From assembly GCA_937873575.1 (NCBI GenBank), contig CALMPK010000155.1, forward strand, positions 1-46,952: a stretch of DNA of 46,952 bases, in the 5' to 3' direction. Of this stretch, positions 6,734 through 15,144 are shown one piece after another (the stretch's first letter is position 1; each line of letters starts with the position of its first letter). This stretch comes from an uncultured Hyphomicrobiaceae bacterium (GTDB lineage: Bacteria; Pseudomonadota; Alphaproteobacteria; Rhizobiales; Hyphomicrobiaceae). Below the pieces are notes generated by a model. That model saw only the letters and a list, made by a program, of their open reading frames with translations. It did not search any database and was not told the origin of the DNA. Position numbers and translations under genes: made by a program.

Positions 6734-7062
6734 GGCGTCGTGCTCCGGATCGCATTGAGCTCGGCGCGGACCGGCGCCGGCAGACTGCACCGCGCGGCGA
6801 TCTCCGCCGGCAGCGCTTCGAGCGGAACCGCACCCGCCCGAAGCGCTGCCTCGGCTCGCGCCCGCTCGGCAAGGTCGTAGGCGATACTCACCTCGCCCGC
6901 GAGCATCTCGATTTGCAGGTTGCGGTCCTCGATGGTCCGCTCCCACGTCGCCCGCTCTGCGGCGCGGCCCTCGGCAAACCGCTCGAGCCCGCGCCACCAT
7001 TGCCAGCCGTTGCCGATCAGCGCGAGCGCCAGAAGCCCGGATAGGAGCGCCCGCTCGATCAT
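6730..7062 (-). CDS. Inner-membrane spanin (Rz-like), 110 aa
   Basis: One N-terminal membrane segment (MIERALLSGLLALALIGN) followed by a long charged helix (RAAERATWERTIEDRNLQIEML to ERARAEAALR) and a C-terminal part with one Cys in IAARCSLPAPVRAELN. This is the type II membrane protein plan of Rz inner spanins, whose periplasmic coiled coil contacts the outer lipoprotein. It overlaps the upstream gene and the downstream Rz1-like gene by ATGA on both sides, matching the strict coupling seen in spanin pairs. Confidence 0.7.
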   Translation of the reverse strand: MIERALLSGLLALALIGNGWQWWRGLERFAEGRAAERATWERTIEDRNLQIEMLAGEVSIAYDLAERARAEAALRAGAVPLEALPAEIAARCSLPAPVRAELNAIRSTTP

Positions 7063-7520
7063 TGGAGCTTCGGCCAGTTGAGCGTGACGCCTGCATCGGC
7101 CGGCTTCGCCGCCGGACGCGAGCGATAGACCACCTTCGGTGCCACCTTGGCGGCTTCCTCGGCGGCCGCAGCGCGCTTTTCGGCGGCGGCTACCTCACCC
7201 TTGGCCGCCGCAAGAGCGGCTGAGAGCGCCGCAACCTGGCCGTTGGCTGTGGCAAGGCGACCTTCGAGCCGCTGCACCGCGCTGTGATCGACGTCGGCCC
7301 GCTTCGGCACATGGCCGAGAGAGAACGCCGCCACCCAGCCGCAGACGAAAAACAACACGCCGGCGGCCCATACCGTCGGCGAGGCGATGAAGGCAAAGAC
7401 CGAGGCGACGAGCGCGGCGATGCCTCGGCCGATGGCTCCCGCGCCAGTTTTGAGCCAGCCCATCAGGCGCGTGCCGAGCGCGCCCGGCCAGATCTTCACG
7501 GCGATGTCAGAAAACTTCAT
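7059..7520 (-). CDS. Membrane protein with coiled coil, holin or extra spanin candidate
   Basis: Contains a hydrophobic hairpin-like region (residues about 26-70, GIAALVASVFAFIASPTVW then AAGVLFFVCGWVAAFSLG) and then an Ala/Glu-rich coiled coil (RLEGRLATANGQVAALSAAL to AAEEAAK) and a Pro/basic end. By position between the endolysin and the Rz-like gene it should be the holin, but the long coiled coil is spanin-like. The start at 7520 is one base after the endolysin stop; an upstream in-frame start would add 16 residues. Function is inferred from context. Confidence 0.5.
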   Translation of the reverse strand: MKFSDIAVKIWPGALGTRLMGWLKTGAGAIGRGIAALVASVFAFIASPTVWAAGVLFFVCGWVAAFSLGHVPKRADVDHSAVQRLEGRLATANGQVAALSAALAAAKGEVAAAEKRAAAAEEAAKVAPKVVYRSRPAAKPADAGVTLNWPKLQ

Positions 7521-7521
7521 G

Positions 7522-8508
7522 TCAGTCCCCCACTTGCTTGCGCTTATCGACCAGCTCCGCCTTGTCACGCGAATGCCGGACGATGGCGATGACGATGCAG
7601 ACCCCGGCGATCACCGTCGAGATCGCGGCGATGTTGAGTTGCAGCATGGCCCCGAGCGACGCCAACGGTGCCATGATGCCTTGCGCCTCGGTATCGATCT
7701 GCGGCAGCAACGCAACCGCCGAATCGAGCCCGCCGAACAGCCATTCGAAAAGCGAGCGGATGTACTCCCAGATGGTCACGAAGAACGCCGTGACCAACGC
7801 CCACACGGAGCGCGAGCGCGCCGCCTCGAGCACGGGGGCCGACACAACCGGACCCGGCAACGGCACCGCGTCCTCCGGCTTCGGCCACGCCTTGACCGGC
7901 GAGGCTTCCTTGAGATCGACGCCCATCGCGTCAAGCTCGATCAGCTTTTTCAGGATCGCCATGGCCCCGGACTGGCCCGAGACAGCAGACGCACTCCACT
8001 TGCCGTCGGCGACGTATTTGCCGGCCTTGTAGTGCGTCGTGAAACTCCAGAGATATGGGCTGTTGATCTTGCGGTAGAGGCGATAGCCGAACCCATTGTA
8101 GAGTTCGAGCGTATAGGCGACCCGCTCGACCGACCAATCGGTGATCTTGTGGAATTCCTTGCCCGGCATGGTCAGCGCGTCGATGGCGCTGGCGTCCCAC
8201 GGATCCTGCCCCGACGGCGGCCACACCTTCGGCCGACCGGCCGGCACCTGCCATGTGCGCGCCTTGAGGCTGTCGCCGTTGTGCAAGTGCTTGGTGAACG
8301 ACAGCGAGCACTCCATCTGGTGGATGATGCCGATGACGTACCACGGCACGCCTGTCGCGCGCGAAACCGCGTCGTAGCGCGGCCGGTTCTGAATGATCTT
8401 CTTCGCCGTCGCGGTGATCGTCTTGTCGCGCTCCGGCCGGATCTCGCACTCGGCCCAGAGCGCCGCGTACTCGGCCCGGACCGTCTCGAATTTGACTTGC
8501 GCCCCCAT
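7522..8508 (-). CDS. Endolysin of the COG5526 lysozyme family with membrane tail
   Basis: Peptidoglycan hydrolase: residues about 1-190 carry WYVIGIIHQMECSLSFTKHL, then LKARTWQVPAGRP and WDASAIDAL, the signature of the lysozyme-family/COG5526 phage lysins; the Glu in QMECS is the likely catalytic acid. A Pro-rich linker leads to hydrophobic stretches (WALVTAFFVTIWEYI and ISTVIAGVCIVIAIV), so the protein is probably membrane-anchored or exported by its tail, unlike plain soluble endolysins. The start at 8508 is chosen because AAGGGGGG lies 5 bases before it; an ATG at 8529 adds 7 residues. The spanin-like genes follow at once. Confidence 0.75.
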   Translation of the reverse strand: MGAQVKFETVRAEYAALWAECEIRPERDKTITATAKKIIQNRPRYDAVSRATGVPWYVIGIIHQMECSLSFTKHLHNGDSLKARTWQVPAGRPKVWPPSGQDPWDASAIDALTMPGKEFHKITDWSVERVAYTLELYNGFGYRLYRKINSPYLWSFTTHYKAGKYVADGKWSASAVSGQSGAMAILKKLIELDAMGVDLKEASPVKAWPKPEDAVPLPGPVVSAPVLEAARSRSVWALVTAFFVTIWEYIRSLFEWLFGGLDSAVALLPQIDTEAQGIMAPLASLGAMLQLNIAAISTVIAGVCIVIAIVRHSRDKAELVDKRKQVGD

Positions 8509-8559
8509 CGTGCCCCCCTTGAAAGCCATCGTCAGCCGCCCGCCGCAGCGGCTCTTCGC

Positions 8560-9177
8560 CTACGGCATCTGACTTAGAATTTGCTGCAACGCCGCCTCGG
8601 CCTGCGTTCGTGCAGTCGTCAGCACGGCTTCGAGATCGGCAACTGTGGCGACGCCGATCTCAAGCGCGTCGATCGCGGTGTAGGTGGCGCGCCGCTGGCC
8701 GGCAATCAAACCGGCGATCTCCACGTAGCTATCGGCGTTGTCGACGATCTTCTGCGCCAGAGCGAGAGGCGTCTCGCCGGTCAGGTCGGCCTCGGATTGC
8801 AGCATCGCGACCTGCGTTGCCGTGGCCGTGCCGGGCGCGACGCCGTCGAGATAAGCGCGGGCGGCGATCTCCTTGGTCGGCCATGATGCCCGCTCGGTTT
8901 CCGAAACCGGGCCGGTCACCTCAGCGGCGAGGCTGTCGGCAAACGCCGCAACGCGCTGCTTCGCCGCAAGCACGTCGGCGGCGGTGACGAGGACTGGCGT
9001 CCACACCCGCGTCACCTCGGTTTCCCCGATCTGATACGTCGGCCCAGAGTATCCAGTCGGCGGCGTCGCGACGCCGACGACCGGCAGCCACCACGCGCGC
9101 TTGTGCTCCGGCACATCGGCGAGGTCGATCTCGCGGGTCTCGACGACTTGGCCATTGGCGATGCGCGCGATTGTCAT
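8560..9177 (-). CDS. Tail-fibre accessory protein (DUF4376-like), 205 aa
   Basis: The N-terminus (MTIARIANGQVVETREI) looks like fibre-assembly or fibre-tip accessory proteins that begin with a short 'x-I-x-N-G-x-V-V' strand. The C-terminal ~120 residues (LAAKQRVAAFADSLAAE... TALEIG) are helical and resemble the DUF4376 segment found after tail-fibre genes. Probably helps fold or attach the fibres encoded just upstream. The ATG at 9177 overlaps the previous stop as ATGA, so the longer in-frame start is rejected. Confidence 0.6.
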   Translation of the reverse strand: MTIARIANGQVVETREIDLADVPEHKRAWWLPVVGVATPPTGYSGPTYQIGETEVTRVWTPVLVTAADVLAAKQRVAAFADSLAAEVTGPVSETERASWPTKEIAARAYLDGVAPGTATATQVAMLQSEADLTGETPLALAQKIVDNADSYVEIAGLIAGQRRATYTAIDALEIGVATVADLEAVLTTARTQAEAALQQILSQMP

Positions 9178-9686
9178 GCCCACTCCCATAGCAGCAGTTC
9201 GGATACTCCAGCGTTGGCGTTGGCGCTTGGATCAACCCGCAACCAAATGTGATCCCACGCCGTCACTAAATCAATCGACACAAGCTCTTGGGACATCGAA
9301 GCGTTGAGGTCAGTAAAACTCGGCTGGTCGGAGATCAAAGTGCCATCCGTCGCGTTTGCAGGGGCCGAGCCGTTCTTGCCGTATATGCCAAGCACGATTG
9401 TCGGATTTGCTCCGCTTTGGAAGCCAACCGTCAACGAATGTGCGATAGCTCGAGAAAATACCTTCCCAGGCGAGAATGTCTTGCCGACCCACATGACTGA
9501 TTCCGCCGCACTAGGCCCTGTATAGGCTCCAGTTGTCGTTGTCTGAGCCGTATCCCCGTCAAAAGCGGCTGCCACTCCACCGCCAGATGTCATGCCGCCG
9601 ATTGGAGTTCCGACGCCGGACGGGATCTCGACCTCGCCGCGCGCTCGGCGGCGGTGCATCATCGCATATTTGCTCATCAGCAGCAT
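9174..9686 (-). CDS. Tail-fibre-associated beta-sandwich protein, 170 aa
   Basis: Short basic start (MSKYAMMHRRRARGEVEIP), Gly/Ser linker, then a beta-rich domain (GKTFSPGKVFSRAIAHSLTV, LGIYGKNGSAPANATDG, and ELLLWEWA at the end). The domain resembles galactose-binding/discoidin-like jelly rolls seen in phage tail proteins, in which short loops bind sugars. I infer a receptor-binding or fibre-cap role from this and from its place between the fibre and the fibre-accessory genes. Confidence 0.5.
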   Translation of the reverse strand: MLLMSKYAMMHRRRARGEVEIPSGVGTPIGGMTSGGGVAAAFDGDTAQTTTTGAYTGPSAAESVMWVGKTFSPGKVFSRAIAHSLTVGFQSGANPTIVLGIYGKNGSAPANATDGTLISDQPSFTDLNASMSQELVSIDLVTAWDHIWLRVDPSANANAGVSELLLWEWA

Positions 9687-9689
9687 GCT

Positions 9690-11297
9690 TTAGGCGTCCG
9701 TGATGGCGTTTGTGGTGATGTAGAGCATGATGCCGATAAGCTTGGCGTCCACGGCCAGGGTGTCCGAGCCGTTGGCGACTTCGCGCGTCACCTCGAAATA
9801 GACCACGTCACCTTGGGCTGGCGTGCCGCCGATGGTGATAGCGCTGCTCTCGCTCGTGATGTGCATATCGTTAGCTGTCAACAGCGTATCAGTGACGACT
9901 TGCTGGCCGGAAACAGCGACATCCATGGCGTCGTCATTGCTGAGTGCGTAGGCCGCCAGCCCGAACGCAACGCCGCCCGAACCGCTGCCCGCAGTCCAGT
10001 ACGCGTCATATGTCATTGTTGCTCCGCTGTGCGCCCACGACTTCGGCATCGCGAGCATAAACCCAGCGCCTTCCTCGGTCGTCGCATCGTAGTCCAGAGT
10101 CGACAGCATGACGTCGTTGGTGGCGAGCTCAGTCGTCCCGCTCGCCGCGCCGTTAGTTGTGCGAGGCGTCATCGCAGCGGCGGGAATCCAGATACCGTGC
10201 TTGCCGGCGCCGAGATCGGTCGCAGCCGCCGCAGTCGTGCCGCCCGAGCCGTCGCCCTTGAGCACGCTCGAGCCTGATGTCGCTGCGCAATAGTCGGTGC
10301 CCGCTGCGGCGCTCGAAAACCCGCCAGAGCCGTCGCCCTTGAGGATCGCCGAGCCGGTGGTGGCATAGCGCGCATCCTGCTCGGCTTCCGTCAACCGCAC
10401 GCGGCTCCACGAGTCGAACGTGCCGGACGCCCGCTTGCGCATGTATACCGCATCGGAGACGCGGTCATGGACGACCTGCACCAGATTGTTGGCGTCGACG
10501 GCGATCACCTCAAAGATGCTGTCGATCGCGGCCGGCTCGTTGGTGGCGCCCGACTCGGCGCTATACCAGCCGTTCTCGGTGGCGCTGTTGTAGTCGGTGA
10601 CGAGCAAGGCCGTCGTGTCGAGCCGCTCCGCCACGGCCTCAGAGCCCGCATCGCCGACCGGGGCGATCTCGACAAGCACGACCGCGCCGCTGGTGAACGA
10701 GCCGCCCGTGGCCGTCACGGTGACCGTCAGAGTGCGATACGCGCCGCCGTCCGCGTGCCCCGTGACCGTCGCGGCAAGAAAATTCTGTCGGCTCGCAGCG
10801 TCGCTCACGCGCACCAGCGCTTTCGTCGCCGACCCAGACGCGAACGCCGCCGAGAGATAGCCGCCGATCGCGCCGTCGATGGCCGTCTCCGACATATAGA
10901 TCGCGGTCACCGACGCCAGCGTCGCATTGTTGAAGCGCAAGAACCCGCTGCCAGGGTCGCCAGCCGCGATGGTGTCGTCCCATGTGTACGCGAAGCCGAC
11001 GCCCGCATTGGCGACCGTCCAGACTGCGGCGTGTTCGCCGGCATCGCGACACACGTACAGGACACCCGTCGTCTGGTTGAACCAGTGCGAGCCGATAGCA
11101 AACACGCCGTTGCCACTGCTGTTGATCTGGTCGTCGTCGGCGGTCGGGGCCGTGGTCGCATCGTAAACGTCCAGCGGTCCGGCTGCGGCCCGCAGCCCGT
11201 TGATGATGAGAGCGCGCAGCTTGGCTGGCGTGACCGTTCCGGGCGCCCCCGGCACGAGCTGAGCCGTCAGCGCGGCAATGGCGTCTTCCAACGTCAT
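9690..11297 (-). CDS. Tail fibre protein, 535 aa
   Basis: Long modular fibre: an N-terminal helical attachment part (MTLEDAIAALTAQLVPG), a beta region, a pyocin-knob-like segment (TDYNSATENGWYSAESGAT to YMRKRASGTFDSWSRV, roughly residues 245-310), then two copies of a LKGDGSGG shaft motif (about 325-375), and a C-terminal beta domain (THSESS, IMLYITTN) that may bind receptor. The knob and KGDGSGG spacer are typical of phage tail fibres. The start at 11297 has AGGAGGG about 7 bases upstream and lies two bases after the previous stop; a longer in-frame start adds 10 residues. Confidence 0.75.
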   Translation of the reverse strand: MTLEDAIAALTAQLVPGAPGTVTPAKLRALIINGLRAAAGPLDVYDATTAPTADDDQINSSGNGVFAIGSHWFNQTTGVLYVCRDAGEHAAVWTVANAGVGFAYTWDDTIAAGDPGSGFLRFNNATLASVTAIYMSETAIDGAIGGYLSAAFASGSATKALVRVSDAASRQNFLAATVTGHADGGAYRTLTVTVTATGGSFTSGAVVLVEIAPVGDAGSEAVAERLDTTALLVTDYNSATENGWYSAESGATNEPAAIDSIFEVIAVDANNLVQVVHDRVSDAVYMRKRASGTFDSWSRVRLTEAEQDARYATTGSAILKGDGSGGFSSAAAGTDYCAATSGSSVLKGDGSGGTTAAAATDLGAGKHGIWIPAAAMTPRTTNGAASGTTELATNDVMLSTLDYDATTEEGAGFMLAMPKSWAHSGATMTYDAYWTAGSGSGGVAFGLAAYALSNDDAMDVAVSGQQVVTDTLLTANDMHITSESSAITIGGTPAQGDVVYFEVTREVANGSDTLAVDAKLIGIMLYITTNAITDA

Positions 11298-11299
11298 CG

Positions 11300-12601
11300 T
11301 CAGCCCTCCTTGACGATCTCGAGCCAACCGTCAACGTGGTTGAAGGGCGGCACGTTGTTCTGCGAGTCGCCAGCGAAACCGGCGGTCGGACTGACCGTGC
11401 CGCCACAGAACGACTGCACCTCAAGCACCGACTGCACGCCGAGCGTAAAGCGCGCCACTCCGAGGGAGTGACCAGTGATGGAGTAGCCGGGCGATGGCAG
11501 CGCGTCGCCGCCCGTGCCCTTGGACAGCTCAGCACCAGCAGTCACGTTGTAGAGACGCGAGATGTAAAACCCGGACTTTGAAACGACCGTGCAGTACGTG
11601 CAGCGGTAGGAGCCTGCCGGCAGCGTCACCTGCCCATTCGATAGCGAGGCACCGGCAATCTGGTTGACGCCGACGGTCGTGTTCAGCATCCGCTTCGTCC
11701 AGACGTTGGCGGGCAACGTCGAGGCGTTGGTCGAGCCGAGCCGCTCCTCGTTGATCATCCAGATCGGCGCGACGGTCGCCAGCGACGCGGCGGCGGCATC
11801 CGCCGCGATGGTCACGTCGTCGGCGCCATTGGTAATGGTGACGTTGGCGCCCTGCTTGAGCTTCTTGAAGTTCAGGACCGCACCGGACTTGTCACGATAG
11901 ACAAGGCCCTCGCCGGTACCAACGTTGGCACCGTAGTTGACCTCACCCGTGCCGCCAGGCGCCGCACCACCGTCGATCTCGACCACGTCGCCATTAATCA
12001 CGACCGTCGTACCGTTGACGCCAGAGAGCGTGCGGAACTCGTGCTTGCCGCCGTTGCGACCCTTATAGAGCGCCACACCTTCGCCGATGTTGCGGATCAT
12101 GGTGAGGATCGTCGACCACGGCGTCAAAATGAACGCGCCGGCCCCGCTATCGGCGTCAACGTCGTAGTCGAGCTCGATCGGGTAGCCGACCAACAATTCG
12201 CCACCGACCAGATCATTGCCGTCGACATCGAAGACCTTCTTGACGCCGATGTTGTTGACGTTGGCGGTGACCGCCCCGGTATTGGCGATGGCCACCACCA
12301 CCCGGACGTGCATGCCGTGGAAGTAGCCGCGCGGGACAACGAACGCGAGCGCCGTGCCGAGCTTCATGACATTGACTTGCAGCGAGGTGTCTTGATACCA
12401 GACGCCGCCCGACGCGTAGCGCGCCAGCGCCTCGGCCAACTGCGTATTGTCGTCCGGATCGACACCGCCGATCTTGAGCGTCTGCCCGGACGACGACACC
12501 GCGTTCTCGAGTTCCTCGAAGCGGACGTTGTCCTCGTCCGCCGTCAGGATGCCGGATGCGGCGGGGGCGGTGCCGTCAACCTTTATGCCGAAGTCGCGCA
12601 T
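11300..12601 (-). CDS. Tail fibre / baseplate-attached structural protein, 433 aa
   Basis: The N-terminal ~90 residues (MRDFGIKVDGTAPAASGIL, then RFEELENAVSSSGQ) are helical and probably dock on the baseplate. The rest is beta-rich with Gly-Asn repeats (YGANVGTGEGLVYRDKSG, KKLKQGANVTITNGADDVTI), a motif block seen in fibres of phages of alphaproteobacteria, ending in a globular tip (FNHVDGWLEIVKEG). It overlaps the gp48-like stop by one base (TGATG), consistent with the usual baseplate-to-fibre gene order. Confidence 0.7.
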   Translation of the reverse strand: MRDFGIKVDGTAPAASGILTADEDNVRFEELENAVSSSGQTLKIGGVDPDDNTQLAEALARYASGGVWYQDTSLQVNVMKLGTALAFVVPRGYFHGMHVRVVVAIANTGAVTANVNNIGVKKVFDVDGNDLVGGELLVGYPIELDYDVDADSGAGAFILTPWSTILTMIRNIGEGVALYKGRNGGKHEFRTLSGVNGTTVVINGDVVEIDGGAAPGGTGEVNYGANVGTGEGLVYRDKSGAVLNFKKLKQGANVTITNGADDVTIAADAAAASLATVAPIWMINEERLGSTNASTLPANVWTKRMLNTTVGVNQIAGASLSNGQVTLPAGSYRCTYCTVVSKSGFYISRLYNVTAGAELSKGTGGDALPSPGYSITGHSLGVARFTLGVQSVLEVQSFCGGTVSPTAGFAGDSQNNVPPFNHVDGWLEIVKEG

Positions 12602-13302
12602 CAGCAGAACTCCTCAGTAAATTCGGGGCTGAACGTCACTTCGTTGCAGCCGCAGATGTCGGGGAACAGGTTCCAGAGCACAATCACGTTGGCCGGTTTG
12701 ACGCGGTCGATGATGCACCGGAACCGGCTGAACGCGGCGTCGGAGCTGCCATAGGGAATCGGGTACTGGTAGTCGGGGTCGACCGTTCCATCGTAGGGAT
12801 AGCCGCCAAAACTGATGTTGGTCACGTCGACGTAGACGCGGAACCTGCCGAGTTTCGGGAACAGGTCGTAGCGCTTCGGGTAGCACGCATCGTAGAGCGC
12901 TGGTTTCTGGATCAGCCAGCCGGGCGTGATGCGGACCGTCAGGCCGTAGAGCGCGGCTAGGTCGTGCCAGTCCTGAGCCGTTGACCAGCGCCGCTTGTCG
13001 AGCCGGAACCGCACCCATGCGCGGCGTTGATCGATCGTCTCGCCCGACGGCAGGCAGTTGTCCGGCAGAGATACAGCCCGCTCCCATTCGCCGATCAATT
13101 GCACGGTGGTGCGGTAGTCGAGCTCAAGCGCCAAATCGCACAGCGCCCGCGACATATCCTCATAGGCCGCGGCCAGCGCCGTCATCAGGCGGTAGCCGAC
13201 CTTGCCGGCGGTGCGAAACCCGTCCCACGCCCAGCCGAACGGCAGGTGCGCCCAGAGCGTTTGGATCGACAGTCCTTGCGGCTCGAATTGATAGCAGGCC
13301 AT
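12601..13302 (-). CDS. Mu gp48-like tail protein (YmfQ/DUF2313 family), 233 aa
   Basis: Baseplate periphery protein that in Mu-like phages links the gp47 wedge to the fibres. Visible features: LPFGWAWDG near residue 20, then ALAAAYEDMSRALCDLALEL and GEWERAVSLPDNCLPSGE, which match the family pattern of an early helical domain with the W-E-x-x-x-G-L-P-D block, followed by RAWVRFRLDKR. The C-terminus is Cys-rich (DICGCNEV). Position directly after the gp47-like gene supports the call. Confidence 0.8.
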   Translation of the reverse strand: MACYQFEPQGLSIQTLWAHLPFGWAWDGFRTAGKVGYRLMTALAAAYEDMSRALCDLALELDYRTTVQLIGEWERAVSLPDNCLPSGETIDQRRAWVRFRLDKRRWSTAQDWHDLAALYGLTVRITPGWLIQKPALYDACYPKRYDLFPKLGRFRVYVDVTNISFGGYPYDGTVDPDYQYPIPYGSSDAAFSRFRCIIDRVKPANVIVLWNLFPDICGCNEVTFSPEFTEEFC

Positions 13303-13310
13303 CGCTTACC

Positions 13311-14654
13311 TCATGGCCACGTGACGCTGCCGAGCCGCGGCAACTCATTCCAGGCGATGGCAATATCGCCGGAGGGAGCGGCGAGCGTGAACGACCGCAG
13401 GTTGGCGGCGCGCTCGGTGTCGAAGGTGGAGAGGATGGCGCAGCGGTAGGCGTCCTCGGTCAGCGTCGTGCCGAACTCGACCTCCTCGGCGAAAAATTGC
13501 TGCAGGCGGGCGCGGATCGCGAGCCGCATCGACGTCGTGTCGGGGCTCAATGCGGTGAAGTTGAAATTGACGGTGACGCCGGTCGGCGAGATGACCATGA
13601 CGTCCTCTTCGGCGGTGTGCGCCGGCATGATGTTGGCGACGATGTGCGCCTTGACGGCCTGGATTTCCAGCGTCGATGGCAGCGGGTTGGCGTCGTTGTC
13701 GCGCAAGAACGCAATCACGACCTGGCCCTCGGCAACGCCATTTTCGGCGTTGAGCGTGGCGGGGCGCACCCAGACCCGCGTCACGCCCGGCATCTGCTTG
13801 GCGACGATCTTGATTTCCGCCTCAGAGAACATGCCGAAATCGGTGCCGAGCGCCTCAAGGATGCGCTCGCGGAACACCTCAAGATCCTCGATGTCGGAGC
13901 CGTCGGCGAGGCCGCCGAACGTCACCAGTACCGTGCTGTCGGCACCGACCGGCGGTGATGACAGTGACATCAACGTGCCGGCCGGCACGTTGGTGGTGGC
14001 ACCGACCGTGGTTGCTGTGACTGTCACCGCCGTGAACGTCGCCGAGACCGTCGGGCTGCCGGTTGCCGGTGTCGCGGGCTCGTCCTCGCCGAGATTGAAG
14101 GTGAATTCGTTGGGCGCTGTCACCGTGATGACGAAGGTGCCGTTGTAGTCTGTCTGCGTGGCGCCAGCAATCACCACCGACATGCCAGTCGCCAGATCGT
14201 GCGACTCGTTGGTCTCGGCGATCGCCGTCGCGCCGTCCCGCGTCAAAGAACTGAGCGCCAGCGTCACCGGGCTGATGGTCGCCGAATTGTCCGTCGCGTA
14301 GATGATCCCCTCATAATCGATCTCGGAATCGACGGGGATGATCGTGCCGGATGTGCCGGTGATGACGATGCGGCCGCGCGCTGCGGCAGCGGGATTGCGC
14401 TCCAGCCCGGTGATGTCGGCCCACCAGCCATACAGCAAGAAATCGTGGGTTGCGGTCTGCGGGAACGGCTCGCGCTCGCCGTAGCGCTTGAGCGCCACGT
14501 ACCAGTCGTGCAGTGCCGAGGCGAGCGAGGTCAACAGGCCGCCGATGAAGCCGCGCTTCTTGGTGATCGATGCGTCGAGCTCCGGCAACTGGCCTCGCGC
14601 ATACGCCTCCAGGCTGCTGACCACGCCGCGTCGATTGGGAATGCTCAGCGGCAT
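13311..14654 (-). CDS. Baseplate J-like protein (Mu gp47 family), 447 aa
   Basis: Wedge protein of the contractile-tail baseplate. The N-terminus (RGVVSSLEAYARGQLPELD) and the block FLLYGWWADITGLERNPAAA followed by GTSGTIIPVDSE are the recognised J/gp47 start; the core DLEVFRERILEAL and VTRVWVRPA match the baseplate J domain. An extra beta-rich insert (residues about 130-215, with NGTFVITVTAPNEFTFNLG) resembles a Ig- or tail-associated domain and makes the protein longer than Mu gp47 (381 aa). It lies one base from the gp46-like stop. Confidence 0.9.
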   Translation of the reverse strand: MPLSIPNRRGVVSSLEAYARGQLPELDASITKKRGFIGGLLTSLASALHDWYVALKRYGEREPFPQTATHDFLLYGWWADITGLERNPAAAARGRIVITGTSGTIIPVDSEIDYEGIIYATDNSATISPVTLALSSLTRDGATAIAETNESHDLATGMSVVIAGATQTDYNGTFVITVTAPNEFTFNLGEDEPATPATGSPTVSATFTAVTVTATTVGATTNVPAGTLMSLSSPPVGADSTVLVTFGGLADGSDIEDLEVFRERILEALGTDFGMFSEAEIKIVAKQMPGVTRVWVRPATLNAENGVAEGQVVIAFLRDNDANPLPSTLEIQAVKAHIVANIMPAHTAEEDVMVISPTGVTVNFNFTALSPDTTSMRLAIRARLQQFFAEEVEFGTTLTEDAYRCAILSTFDTERAANLRSFTLAAPSGDIAIAWNELPRLGSVTWP

Positions 14655-14655
14655 C

Positions 14656-15144
14656 TCAGAGCCTCGCGATCATGCCGGTGCGGGTCGCATCGGCGAGGGT
14701 GTACGCGCGCTGCGACACGCCGCCGTCGATAAAGTGCAGCGTCACCACCAGATCGAGTCGGCGCGCCGACGGCACATGCATCACCATGCCCTCGGCGTAT
14801 TCGATCAGTCCATCGTCGCGCATCCAATCGAGGCTCTGCTCGGCCTCGAGGCGCACGCCCACCGCGATCTCGGCGGTCATCCGCCGCTGCTCGTAAAGCC
14901 ACAGGCCGGAGCCGTAGCGGTCGTTGGGGATGTCGGAGACGAGATCACCGATCCAGCCGCGCCGCTGGAACGGATCGCGCACCTCGCTCTCGTCGGCGCG
15001 CCGATCGGAAAACAGCGACACCAGCAGCGCGCTTTCGAGCCCTGCCGTCTTGGCGAAATCGGCGGCCTCGGCATCGATGACGAGATCGAAAATTCCATCG
15101 CCGTCCTGCGCATAGGCGAGATCGATGTAGCGGTCCGTCGCCAT
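14656..15144 (-). CDS. Mu gp46-like baseplate protein, 162 aa
   Basis: Lysozyme-free wedge/hub protein of the phage GP46 family, analogous to gp25/gpW. Visible: DGDGIFDLVIDAEAADF near the start, SLFSDRRA, DPFQRRGWIGDL and GSGLWLYEQRR, all characteristic of the family's conserved central block (W-x-G-D...S-x-L-W-L). Its ATG abuts the homing-endonuclease stop with no spacer (TAAATG), so the endonuclease sits exactly between two normally adjacent baseplate genes. Confidence 0.85.
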   Translation of the reverse strand: MATDRYIDLAYAQDGDGIFDLVIDAEAADFAKTAGLESALLVSLFSDRRADESEVRDPFQRRGWIGDLVSDIPNDRYGSGLWLYEQRRMTAEIAVGVRLEAEQSLDWMRDDGLIEYAEGMVMHVPSARRLDLVVTLHFIDGGVSQRAYTLADATRTGMIARL

